From positions 1-5,569 of the forward strand of contig OMSV01000071.1 in NCBI GenBank assembly GCA_900290385.1: DNA of 5,569 bases. Direction: 5' to 3'. Positions 1-5,569 of this stretch are shown here, piece by piece. The notes below the pieces were generated by a model. The model was not told where the DNA came from. It did no database searches and worked only from the letters and a program-made list of their open reading frames with translations. The position numbers were made by a program, and so were the translations under genes. How positions within the stretch are numbered: position 1 is the first letter of the stretch; each line of letters starts with the position of its first letter. Source of the stretch: Syntrophobacter sp. SbD2 (GTDB lineage: Bacteria > Desulfobacterota > Syntrophobacteria > Syntrophobacterales > Syntrophobacteraceae).

Positions 1-153
1 CCCTACATACAGAAATACTACGTAATCTACGATGCGGCTTCCGCTATCCAGGAAGCAAGACATCTGGCCGATCCCGATGATCTTATCTGTATTACCGGTT
101 CACTCTATTTTGCCGGAGAGGTAAAACAAATTTTCGGGGAGCCTGCCCTGTGA
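1..153 (+). CDS. folC: Folylpolyglutamate/dihydrofolate synthase, C-terminal end (partial)
   Basis: Frame 1 is open from the window edge to TGA at 151-153, giving the last 50 residues of a protein that starts outside the window. The end contains DLICITGSLYFAGEVKQIF, which resembles the FolC/Mur-ligase C-terminal domain, where a hydrophobic strand leads into a GS-(L/F)-(Y/H) turn and a final helix near the C-terminus. FolC adds glutamate to folates, and bifunctional forms also make dihydrofolate from dihydropteroate; it is cytosolic. The ATP-binding and catalytic parts are not visible, so single versus dual activity cannot be judged. Its stop overlaps the GTG start of lptD by four bases (GTGA), which suggests translational coupling. 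The identification rests on a short C-terminal motif only. Confidence 0.75.
   Translation, partial: PYIQKYYVIYDAASAIQEARHLADPDDLICITGSLYFAGEVKQIFGEPAL
136..141 (+). promoter_or_regulatory. Ribosome binding site deciding the lptD GTG start
   Basis: GGGGAG lies inside the end of folC, eight bases before the GTG at 150. This good Shine-Dalgarno match at ideal spacing supports the GTG start over the in-frame ATG at 174, which has no comparable purine run before it. Confidence 0.7.
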
Positions 154-2465
154 GGAAAATCTTTATAAGATGCATGTTCTCAAAGGTCGCCCTGTTCTTT
201 TGTTGTCTGGCTTTCATTGCCTGCGTGGCGAGCCATGCCCGGGCGGATGGCCCACAGCCGCTGCTTGGCGGGACGAAGATTGGCGAAACCGGTCAGGCTT
301 CATGGACAATCCATGCCGACAAGCTGATGTATGACCAGGAAAAACAGCTCTACGAAGCCGAGGGAAATGTAAAGATCACTTCAACGGACAGGTTGATACA
401 GGCCGACTATGCATCCATTAACAAACAAACCCAGCAGGTTGATCTCAACGGCAGAGTTACCGTTGTGTATGGGAGAAACTGGATCAAGGGCGAACACGTA
501 ATCTGGCGCCTGGACACCGAAAAGGGGTGGGTGGACTCTGGAATTCTGTATTTCGCCGAGAATAATTTCTTCGTTCAGGGAAGATCGATAACCAAACTCA
601 GCCCTACCGAGTTTGACCTTAAGGAGGGGTTCGTAACCAGTTGCAACCCGGCCGATCCTGATTGGAAAATCCAGTTCAACTCGATGAAGGTGACCGTTGG
701 CGGCACTGGTTGGGCCCATGAAGCTTCTTTTTGGGGCCGCAGCTACCCGGTCGCTTATATGCCATTGTTTGGCATGCCGGTTGAAACTGAGCGCCAGTCA
801 GGGTTTCTGATGCCTGCGTATGGAATCTCAACCCTCAACGGGGTGGACATTGAAGCCCCTTATTACTGGGCCTTTCGGCCTGATATGGATGCTACCTTTT
901 ATGCCCGATATCTGGAGAACCGCGGGTTTATGGGAGGAGTCGAATACCGCATTAACAACCAGGAATTCGGCAAGGGTGACTGGGTGTTCAATTTTCTGCA
1001 AGACCATGCGAGCCAGGAGTTATTGTTGTCCCAGGGATATCCCTTCCAAACGGAGGACCGGTATTGGGTGCGAGGCAGGCAGGACATTACGCTGCCTTGG
1101 AATATAACGGCGAAAATAGATGTGGATTACGTGAGCGACCAGAATTTTCTCCAGGAATTCTCAACCGGATCGACTTCATATTTGCATAACAACGTGATGT
1201 TCGAAGCGGTTTCGGGCCGCGGCATCTTGAATGACTGGAACTCTATGGTTCGCGAATCCACCGCTTATTTTGAAAAGAAGGACGAATCCGCACTCCTCAG
1301 CCTAGACATTCGATACTGGGAAAATCTCCAGCCTCCCCCGAACACGGAAACGTTCCAGAAGACGCCGTCCCTCTCTTTTACAACGATCCCCAAGTGGGTT
1401 GACGACACGCCCTTCTATTACACTTTTCAGAGTTCGACCGTAAACTTCTGGGGTACACAGGGCGACACAGATCAGCGACTGGACGTCTATCCTCGATTAT
1501 ACTACCCCTGGCACTGGGGTAATTACCTGGACATCGAGCCCTCAGTGGGTCTTCGCGCCAACGCCTATGCGATCGAATGGGCGACAGGCAATTCCGGCAG
1601 TAACTTCGCCGTGCGCGAAATACCGGATTTCCAGCTGGAGATGAGTACACGCCTCAACAGGGAATTCAATGTGAATTTCTGGAACTTTACGGCCATTCAG
1701 AATTCCATTCGGCCGGAGATCTCATACGAGTACGCGAACCAGTCCACATACGGCACGATCCCTCAAATCGACCGGCTTGATCTTGATCAGTCCAGAAACG
1801 GCGTTCGCTACGGCTTCACGTCCTTCCTGACCGGAAAACAGGTGACTCCGGATGCTGCCGGACAGCCCATGACAACGTATACGGAAATGTTGCGATTACG
1901 CGTTTTTCAGTTCTTCAACGTGGAGCCGCCTCCGTTTGAGGACCCTTTACTTGACACATTCGATGTCATGAGGGAGGGATTTTCGCCGGTGGGGTTCAGG
2001 ATAGATCTGACGCCCGGACAGTACATCACTGTCTCCTACGATTTGGATGTGGACTTGTCATCGTCTGGCCAGGGAAACGCTCAGGGCCTTTTTTTGAATT
2101 ATGACAACCGCACCGGAAATATTGTCTCGCTCAGTTACCAGGATATTCCAAGCCTGCAGGTGGATGAAATTGCGGTCCAAACGACTCTTAAGACATACAA
2201 GAACATTTACTTAGAAACCTACCATGATTACTCCCTGGAAAATGGATTGATGTTCACGCAGGGATACGGGATCAGGTACATCCACGGCTGCTGGGGAGTG
2301 GGCGGCGGATTCGAACGGGTGGGCGGCGACAACCGTTTTGTCTTCACAATCGACCTGCTGGGGCTTGGCAGCCTGGGCCAGGCGAGCGCCTTTTTCGGCA
2401 GGCCGCTATTTGGCGAGGCCATACCCGGATATCAGCACCCCGAGACCTGGATTTATTCGAGGTAG
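150..2465 (+). CDS. lptD: LPS-assembly outer membrane protein LptD
   Basis: LptD is the outer-membrane beta-barrel that, with lipoprotein LptE, inserts lipopolysaccharide into the outer leaflet. The 771 residues are close to the 784 of E. coli LptD. Residues 1-32 form a signal peptide: basic start (R2, K3, R7), hydrophobic core and an A-R-A cleavage site before D33. Residues about 50-185 form the OstA/LptA-like periplasmic jellyroll (ADKLMYDQEKQLYEAEGNV and what follows). From about residue 200 the family's barrel region begins (MPLFGMPVETERQSGFLMP, then YYWAFRPDMDATFYARYLENRG) and runs to the C-terminus in alternating aromatic strands. The mature protein has only two cysteines, C165 (T-S-C-N) and C714 (H-G-C-W), placed like E. 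coli C173 and C724/C725, which form the essential interdomain disulfides. The GTG start overlaps the folC stop and has a good ribosome binding site. No lptE is visible. Family identity is clear; the disulfide is inferred. Confidence 0.95.
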   Translation: MRKIFIRCMFSKVALFFCCLAFIACVASHARADGPQPLLGGTKIGETGQASWTIHADKLMYDQEKQLYEAEGNVKITSTDRLIQADYASINKQTQQVDLNGRVTVVYGRNWIKGEHVIWRLDTEKGWVDSGILYFAENNFFVQGRSITKLSPTEFDLKEGFVTSCNPADPDWKIQFNSMKVTVGGTGWAHEASFWGRSYPVAYMPLFGMPVETERQSGFLMPAYGISTLNGVDIEAPYYWAFRPDMDATFYARYLENRGFMGGVEYRINNQEFGKGDWVFNFLQDHASQELLLSQGYPFQTEDRYWVRGRQDITLPWNITAKIDVDYVSDQNFLQEFSTGSTSYLHNNVMFEAVSGRGILNDWNSMVRESTAYFEKKDESALLSLDIRYWENLQPPPNTETFQKTPSLSFTTIPKWVDDTPFYYTFQSSTVNFWGTQGDTDQRLDVYPRLYYPWHWGNYLDIEPSVGLRANAYAIEWATGNSGSNFAVREIPDFQLEMSTRLNREFNVNFWNFTAIQNSIRPEISYEYANQSTYGTIPQIDRLDLDQSRNGVRYGFTSFLTGKQVTPDAAGQPMTTYTEMLRLRVFQFFNVEPPPFEDPLLDTFDVMREGFSPVGFRIDLTPGQYITVSYDLDVDLSSSGQGNAQGLFLNYDNRTGNIVSLSYQDIPSLQVDEIAVQTTLKTYKNIYLETYHDYSLENGLMFTQGYGIRYIHGCWGVGGGFERVGGDNRFVFTIDLLGLGSLGQASAFFGRPLFGEAIPGYQHPETWIYSR

Positions 2466-2538
2466 CACGGGACCAACTGCGGCTTCCTGCCGGCTGGCTC
2501 GTGTAATTGCCGCTTCCGGCTTGACTCGATGTTTTTAT

Positions 2539-2567
2539 TTGACAAGGGTTGCATATATTTGTATCAT
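2539..2567 (+). promoter_or_regulatory. Predicted sigma70-type promoter for rplM-rpsI
   Basis: A perfect -35 box TTGACA (2539-2544) is followed after exactly 17 bases by TATCAT (2562-2567), five of six matches to TATAAT. Transcription would start near 2574, giving a leader of about 37 bases before the rplM ATG at 2611. The promoter lies in the 145-base lptD-rplM gap, where it is most needed, since ribosomal protein genes require strong expression. The rest of the gap (2466-2538) holds only weak 4-5 bp stems and no convincing terminator for lptD, so some readthrough is possible. The leader looks too short for a structured L13-type autoregulatory element, and none is apparent. Confidence 0.75.
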
Positions 2568-2610
2568 TCCCAGCTTACGTCAATTTTGTTAGATTTCGGA
2601 GTGGTGCACA

Positions 2611-3054
2611 ATGAAAACGCAAAGCGCAAATTTCGAACCGCAAAAGCGCAAATGGATAGTGGTTGACGCCGAAAACCAGATCCTGGGCCGCCTGGCGAGT
2701 CAGATCGCGGTCCGCATCCGAGGCAAACACTTGCCCAATTTCACTCCGCACGTGGACGTGGGTGAATTCGTGGTCGTCGTCAACGCCGGCAAGGTCAGGC
2801 TGACCGGTGACAAATGGACCCAGAAGACATACTACCGCTACAGCGGCTATATGGGTGGAATGAAAGCGACAACCGCCCGCAAGCTCAACGAGCAGCACCC
2901 CGAACGGATGATCCGCCTTGCGGTCTGGGGAATGTTGCCCAAAAACCGGCTCGGCCGCAAACTCATTAAGAAGCTTAAAGTTTACACCGGCCCGTCCCAT
3001 CCTCACGAGGCGCAACAGCCCCAGGACTTTAAACTTTTGGAGAAATACAGCTAG
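2611..3054 (+). CDS. rplM: Large ribosomal subunit protein uL13 (L13)
   Basis: This is uL13, an early-assembling 50S protein that binds 23S rRNA. The 147 residues match the family along the whole length (E. coli 142). Visible landmarks are KRKWIVVDAENQILGRLAS at 12-30, the RGKH-x4-TPHVD block at 37-49, the YYRYSGYMGG segment at 74-83, and the family signature around 104-127 (AVWGMLP-x4-GR, then KLKVYTG). The C-terminal H-x3-QQP is also present. A short non-conserved tail (KLLEKYS) ends the protein. GGAG at 2598-2601 sits nine bases before the ATG. The rpsI gene follows after 13 bases, the conserved bacterial pairing, and the rpsI ribosome binding site overlaps the TAG stop of this gene. Nothing is missing or broken. 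Confidence 0.98.
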   Translation: MKTQSANFEPQKRKWIVVDAENQILGRLASQIAVRIRGKHLPNFTPHVDVGEFVVVVNAGKVRLTGDKWTQKTYYRYSGYMGGMKATTARKLNEQHPERMIRLAVWGMLPKNRLGRKLIKKLKVYTGPSHPHEAQQPQDFKLLEKYS

Positions 3055-3067
3055 GAGACCCTTTTAA

Positions 3068-3400
3068 ATGCCCGAACAACGCTTTTATGCCACAGGTAAA
3101 AGAAAGACCTCAATCGCGCGGGTTTGGCTTCAACCCGGAACCGGTCGCATAGTTATAAACAAAAAGCCGGCCGAGGCGTATCTGGACAGGGAAACGAATC
3201 TCAATGTGCTTGGGGGAGGAATTTCCGGCCAGGCAGGGGCCATTCGGCACGGTATTTCCAAAGCGCTCCTGGAACTCAATCCTGAATACAGAGAGGTCCT
3301 CAAACGGGCCGGTTTCCTTACCCGCGACTCGCGCGTCAAGGAACGCAAAAAATATGGCCGCAAGAGCGCCAGAGCACGCTTCCAGTATTCGAAGCGCTAA
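3068..3400 (+). CDS. rpsI: Small ribosomal subunit protein uS9 (S9), internally shortened
   Basis: This is uS9, a 30S head protein whose basic C-terminal tail reaches toward the P-site tRNA. The N-terminal block is intact ([20 protein letters not shown], residues 5-24), as are the signature [19 protein letters not shown] (49-67) and the tail ending QYSKR. The protein has only 110 residues against 130 in E. coli. Aligned by eye, residues 1-43 and 49-110 match E. coli 1-43 and 69-130 without gaps, but the middle has five residues (N-L-N-V-L) where E. coli has 25. About 20 residues, E. coli 44-63 with the conserved RMVVRQPLEL stretch, are absent. The junction is between T43 and N44 (about 3196/3197) and the frame is kept. 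AGGAG at 3053-3057 overlaps the rplM stop, ten bases before the ATG, suggesting coupled translation. Identity is certain; whether the shortening is natural or an assembly error is open. Confidence 0.95.
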   Translation: MPEQRFYATGKRKTSIARVWLQPGTGRIVINKKPAEAYLDRETNLNVLGGGISGQAGAIRHGISKALLELNPEYREVLKRAGFLTRDSRVKERKKYGRKSARARFQYSKR

Positions 3401-3409
3401 TACCGTTAA

Positions 3410-3429
3410 GGGCGGGTCAAAACCCGCCC
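3410..3429 (+). terminator. GC-rich stem-loop after rpsI, possible terminator or repeat
   Basis: GGGCGGGT (3410-3417) and ACCCGCCC (3422-3429) form a perfect 8 bp stem with a CAAA loop, nine bases after the rpsI stop. The position fits a transcription end for rplM-rpsI, but no T-run follows directly; the nearest is at about 3453-3458. It may therefore be a weak terminator, a 3'-end stabilising hairpin, or one copy of a dispersed intergenic palindrome. Confidence 0.55.
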
Positions 3430-3483
3430 CTGTGACGTAAATCTTTCCGCTTTTTTCCTGGGTCGATTTGTTCATAGGGGCAA

Positions 3484-3501
3484 CCGAAACCGATTTTTCG
3501 G
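3484..3501 (+). other. Small inverted repeat in the rpsI-argC gap
   Basis: CCGAAA (3484-3489) and TTTCGG (3496-3501) can pair as a 6 bp stem with a 6-base loop. A competing 4 bp stem uses CCGA and TCGG at 3490-3493 and 3498-3501. The stem is weak by itself and is recorded because it lies between two stronger hairpins. I recognise no riboswitch or protein-binding site in it. Confidence 0.3.
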
Positions 3502-3511
3502 ATTGAATATG

Positions 3512-3545
3512 GGGCGCTGCACAGGGGTGCACGCGCCCTTGATTT
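3512..3545 (+). terminator. Bulged stem-loop plus T-rich run before argC, terminator or attenuator
   Basis: GGGCGC-TGCAC (3512-3522) pairs with GTGCA-C-GCGCCC (3527-3538) as an 11 bp stem with one bulged C (3532) and a 4-base loop. It is followed by TTGATTTTTA. This looks more like an intrinsic terminator than the hairpin at 3410. It ends only 13 bases before the argC ribosome binding site (AGGGG, 3552-3556), so a terminator here would act either on readthrough from rpsI or as an attenuator in the argC leader. I found no convincing promoter between the two hairpins, so how argC is transcribed is unresolved. Confidence 0.5.
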
Positions 3546-3563
3546 TTATAAAGGGGAAATATC

Positions 3564-4601
3564 ATGCTCAGGGTCGCCATTGCCGGTGCATCCGGGTACA
3601 CTGGATTTGAGCTGCTGCGAATACTGTGCGCTCATCCATCGGTCCGGGTCTCCATAATCACCTCCAGGCAACAAAAGGGACAGAGAATTGACGATTTCTA
3701 CCCGGCCCTCAAGCGCCATTGCGATCTGGTCTTCGAAGACACCGACCCCGAAAAGCTTGCCGCGTCAGCCGATCTGGTCTTTACAGCACTGCCGCACCAA
3801 GCCTCCATGGACATAATTCCGAGTCTGCTGGATCGAGGGGTCAGAGTTGTGGACCTGAGCGCGGATTACCGGCTGAGGGACCCTGAGGTTTATGCCAAGT
3901 GGTATTCGGCGCACAGGACCCCGGAGCTTCTCAAGGAGGCTGTTTACGGCCTTCCCGAGCTATATCGCGATAAAATCCGGACCGCTCGCCTGGTCGCCAA
4001 TCCCGGCTGCTACCCGACCAGTGTTATTCTCGCCTCAGCACCGCCGCTTTGGCGAGGGCTCATTGATCCCGAAACGATAATCGCAGACTCCAAATCGGGG
4101 GTCACGGGGGCCGGGAGAGGTATGGACCTGGGCGTGCATTTCTGCGAGGTCAACGAGGGCCTTAAGGCATACAAAGTGGCCGAGCACCGCCACACGCCTG
4201 AAATAGAGCAGGAGCTGAGCGTTCTGGCCGGAAGAGCGCTCATCGTCAATTTTACCCCGCATCTTGTCCCGATGAGCCGCGGCATTCTGAGCACGGTTTA
4301 CTCCAATTTGAAAGAAGCAGTGGGGAGCGCGGACGTGGAGGAGGCCTTCCGGAGCTTTTACATGGATGAGCCTTTCGTCCGCCTCGGTAATCGTGAGCAT
4401 CTGCCCGTTTCGCTCCAGGTTAGGGGCAGCAACTACTGTGACCTCGGCTGGCGTGTGGATGAGCGGACTCGCAGGCTGATCGTTATCTCCGTTATTGATA
4501 ATCTCACCAGGGGCGCATCCGGACAGGCCGTTTGCAATATGAACATCATGTGCGGCTTGCCGGAGGACACCGGGCTCAAAGAAGCACCCTGGCAGCCATA
4601 A
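3564..4601 (+). CDS. argC: N-acetyl-gamma-glutamyl-phosphate reductase
   Basis: ArgC reduces N-acetylglutamyl-5-phosphate to N-acetylglutamate semialdehyde with NADPH, the third step of arginine (ornithine) synthesis, in the cytosol. The 345 residues are the usual length for this type. The NADP-binding loop is GASGYTG at 8-14 in an N-terminal Rossmann fold. The catalytic cysteine is C149 in NPGCYPT. The conserved EHRHTPEIEQE block (207-217) carries the active-site histidine region. Also typical are KSGVTGAGRG (177-186), HLVPMSRGI (233-241) and the closing DNLTRGASGQAV (312-323). One oddity is QAVCNMN at 321-327, where relatives usually have QAVQNMN (C324 for Q). AGGGG lies seven bases before the ATG. 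A hairpin with a T-rich run stands immediately upstream, and truA follows after 42 bases. I see no clear ArgR-box-like palindrome upstream. Confidence 0.97.
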   Translation: MLRVAIAGASGYTGFELLRILCAHPSVRVSIITSRQQKGQRIDDFYPALKRHCDLVFEDTDPEKLAASADLVFTALPHQASMDIIPSLLDRGVRVVDLSADYRLRDPEVYAKWYSAHRTPELLKEAVYGLPELYRDKIRTARLVANPGCYPTSVILASAPPLWRGLIDPETIIADSKSGVTGAGRGMDLGVHFCEVNEGLKAYKVAEHRHTPEIEQELSVLAGRALIVNFTPHLVPMSRGILSTVYSNLKEAVGSADVEEAFRSFYMDEPFVRLGNREHLPVSLQVRGSNYCDLGWRVDERTRRLIVISVIDNLTRGASGQAVCNMNIMCGLPEDTGLKEAPWQP

Positions 4602-4606
4602 AGAGC

Positions 4607-4699
4607 AGTGAACAGTGAATGGCCGGGGCGGGGAGATTGAAGCATGAGACAGGGAAATGATTTTTCTGTTCACTCCCCTCCCTTCACTCTTCAATCTCC
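4607..4699 (+). repeat. Crossing inverted repeats over the truA ribosome binding site and first codons
   Basis: Several perfect short inverted matches lie here. AGTGAACAG (4607-4615) matches CTGTTCACT (4666-4674). GGAGATTGAAG (4632-4642) matches CTTCAATCTCC (4689-4699). AGTGAA (4614-4619) matches TTCACT (4683-4688). GGGGCGGGGAG (4625-4635) can pair with 4673-4683 with one C/T mismatch and one G-U pair. The arms interleave instead of nesting, so the helices compete or would form a pseudoknot. The left half is purine-rich and the right half, 4661-4700, is nearly all pyrimidine. The truA ribosome binding site GGGGAG (4630-4635) falls inside two competing helices. It looks like a short repeat element overlapping the gene start; a regulatory role is inference only. 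Confidence 0.65.
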
Positions 4700-5453
4700 T
4701 GAGCGCAACATAAAACTGGTGCTGGAATACGACGGCTCCGGATATCATGGATGGCAACGCCAGGTGGGATCACTTTCTATCCAGGAAGTTATCGAGTCGC
4801 GCCTGGGGGTCATGCTTGGCAACAGGGTGGGGATTCGCGCGTCGGGCCGCACCGACGCCGGGGTGCACGCAAGGGGTCAGGTGGTTAATTTCCACGCACG
4901 CACAAACCTCACGCCCGATGAGATCCTGAAGGGTCTAAACAGCCTTCTTCCGGGCGACATCGTCGTTTTGAACTCAGAGGAGGTCGACCACTCTTTTCAT
5001 GCACGCTTTTCAGCCGTGAGCAAGGTCTACGAATATCACATTCTGAACCGCCCGGTCCCATCTGCGCTCCTGCGCAACTACGCATGGCACGTTCGCAGGC
5101 CTCTTGCCGTGGAGCCGATGCGGGAGTGCCTGAAAATGATTTGCGGGCAGCATAACTTTTCTGCTTTCATGGCAGCCGGGTCACAGGCATCCTCGACCGA
5201 GCGAAACATCCTGAGGGCTGAAGTCGCGTGGTCGCGGCCCGGCATGCTGAAGTTCACCTACGAAGCTAACGGCTTCCTGCGGCGCATGGTCAGGAACCTG
5301 ACGGGCACAATAGTTGATGTCGGACGTGGAAAATGGACAGCCGGGGACTTCGAGCGCATCATCGGCAGCGGTGATCGCAAGCAAGCCGGGATGACCGCTC
5401 CGGGGCATGGTCTCTATCTGATTTCAGTCAATTACCAGCAGAGCGGCAGATAA
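4644..5453 (+). CDS. truA: tRNA pseudouridine(38-40) synthase TruA
   Basis: TruA converts uridines 38, 39 and 40 in the anticodon arm of many tRNAs to pseudouridine. The 269 residues include the full family pattern: LVLEYDGSGYHGWQRQ at 25-40, the catalytic loop GRTDAGVHA at 68-76 with nucleophile D71 (E. coli D60), the FHARFSA block at 118-124, NGFLRRMVRN at 209-218, and the closing GHGLYLISVNY at 254-264. The conserved core begins only at about residue 21. Residues 1-20 are not conserved, and residues 8-19 are encoded by the right-hand arms of the repeat cluster at 4607-4699. The ATG at 4644 is still the best start, because GGGGAG (4630-4635) lies eight bases before it and no usable in-frame start exists closer to the core. 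The gene sits 42 bases after argC and 19 before an aminotransferase, which suggests an operon. Confidence 0.96.
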   Translation: MRQGNDFSVHSPPFTLQSPERNIKLVLEYDGSGYHGWQRQVGSLSIQEVIESRLGVMLGNRVGIRASGRTDAGVHARGQVVNFHARTNLTPDEILKGLNSLLPGDIVVLNSEEVDHSFHARFSAVSKVYEYHILNRPVPSALLRNYAWHVRRPLAVEPMRECLKMICGQHNFSAFMAAGSQASSTERNILRAEVAWSRPGMLKFTYEANGFLRRMVRNLTGTIVDVGRGKWTAGDFERIIGSGDRKQAGMTAPGHGLYLISVNYQQSGR

Positions 5454-5472
5454 TCTCACCAGAGGTAATAAA

Positions 5473-5569
5473 ATGAAATTATCCGGAAGAATCAGCAGAA
5501 TGAAACCCTCAGCCACCCTGTCAATCAATGCCAAAGCCAAGGCGCTAGAGCGAAGCGGCGTCGGCATAA
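5473..5569 (+). CDS. Class I PLP-dependent aminotransferase, probably aspartate aminotransferase (partial, N-terminus)
   Basis: An ATG at 5473 opens a frame running off the window edge after 32 codons. The product begins MKLSGRISRMKPSATLSINA and continues with KAKALERSGVGI. The pattern L-x-x-R-I-x-x-(I/M)-K-P-S-x-T-L followed by A-K-A-K-x-L is the characteristic start of bacterial aspartate aminotransferases of the class I fold (PLP enzymes exchanging the amino group between aspartate and 2-oxoglutarate). AGAGG at 5461-5465 lies seven bases before the ATG. It follows truA by 19 bases with no terminator, so it probably belongs to the same transcript. The PLP lysine and substrate-binding residues lie outside the window, so substrate specificity cannot be judged; a prephenate or related aminotransferase is possible. 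Confidence 0.8.
   Translation, partial: MKLSGRISRMKPSATLSINAKAKALERSGVGI

Noticed and set aside
195..226. Lipoprotein signal for LptD (cysteine C25 after F-I-A)
   Set aside because: The lipobox is poor (no leucine at -3), LptD is not a lipoprotein, and an A-R-A signal peptidase I site follows directly.
2479..2520. Terminator between lptD and rplM (GCGGC/GCCGC and GCCGG/CCGGC stems)
   Set aside because: The stems are only 4-5 bp, mutually overlapping and not followed directly by a T-run; the T-rich stretch at 2532-2540 belongs to the promoter region.
2540..2556. Possible sigma54-type promoter (TGACA, spacer, TTGCAT) overlapping the rplM promoter
   Set aside because: The required GG of the -24 element is missing, and the sigma70-type match with 17 bp spacing is far better.
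2575..3015. Minus-strand open frame of 146 codons opposite rplM
   Set aside because: It is antisense to a full-length, clearly conserved uL13 gene and its product resembles nothing known; a shadow frame.
3068..3400. Frameshift or pseudogene explanation for the short rpsI
   Set aside because: Both flanks of the gap are in the same frame, and the missing residues do not appear in any other frame nearby; the bases are simply absent.
3509..3563. Possible leader peptide starting at the ATG at 3509 before argC
   Set aside because: There is no ribosome binding site before it, no run of arginine codons, and its frame runs into argC out of phase.
3110..3601. Minus-strand open frame of 163 codons across rpsI and the rpsI-argC gap
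   Set aside because: It overlaps conserved rpsI and the palindromic gap, and I see no domain in the product.
4035..4757. Long open frame on the minus strand (240 codons) antisense to argC and the truA start
   Set aside because: It lies almost entirely opposite the well-conserved argC, shows no recognisable domain, and is explained by codon bias of the real gene.

Overview
The window reads as an ordinary chromosomal housekeeping segment of a diderm (Gram-negative) bacterium. An LptD outer-membrane protein requires LPS, and the proteins and the order rplM-rpsI-argC resemble those of Desulfobacterota (former Deltaproteobacteria), possibly Syntrophobacter- or Geobacter-like lineages. That placement is an inference from remembered sequences, not a search. 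All genes are on the + strand, tightly packed, and base composition looks uniform. I see no transposase, tRNA, rRNA, CRISPR array or phage gene.

Layout. (1) 1-153: C-terminal 50 codons of a FolC-type folylpolyglutamate synthase. (2) 150-2465: complete lptD, starting with a GTG that overlaps the folC stop (GTGA). (3) 2466-2610: intergenic region with no convincing terminator but a near-consensus sigma70-type promoter (TTGACA, 17 bp, TATCAT) ahead of rplM. (4) 2611-3400: the rplM-rpsI ribosomal protein operon (uL13 and uS9). uS9 carries a precise in-frame internal deletion of about 20 residues. (5) 3401-3563: a hairpin-rich gap of 163 bases with up to three stem-loops, the last followed by a T-rich run just before the argC ribosome binding site. 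(6) 3564-4601: complete argC. (7) 4602-4643 and the first codons of truA: a cluster of crossing inverted repeats that covers the truA ribosome binding site and encodes a non-conserved N-terminal extension of TruA. (8) 4644-5453: truA. (9) 5473-5569: the first 32 codons of a class I aminotransferase, probably aspartate aminotransferase.

How the genes relate. folC and lptD look translationally coupled. rplM and rpsI form the widely conserved operon, with the rpsI Shine-Dalgarno overlapping the rplM stop. argC, truA and the aminotransferase follow with short gaps (42 and 19 bases) and no obvious terminator between them, so they may be co-transcribed. The functions are mixed (arginine synthesis, tRNA pseudouridylation, transamination).

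I see no new multi-gene system. The two observations most worth checking are the internally shortened uS9 and the repeat-derived leader of truA, which could pair with the truA ribosome binding site in two mutually exclusive ways.
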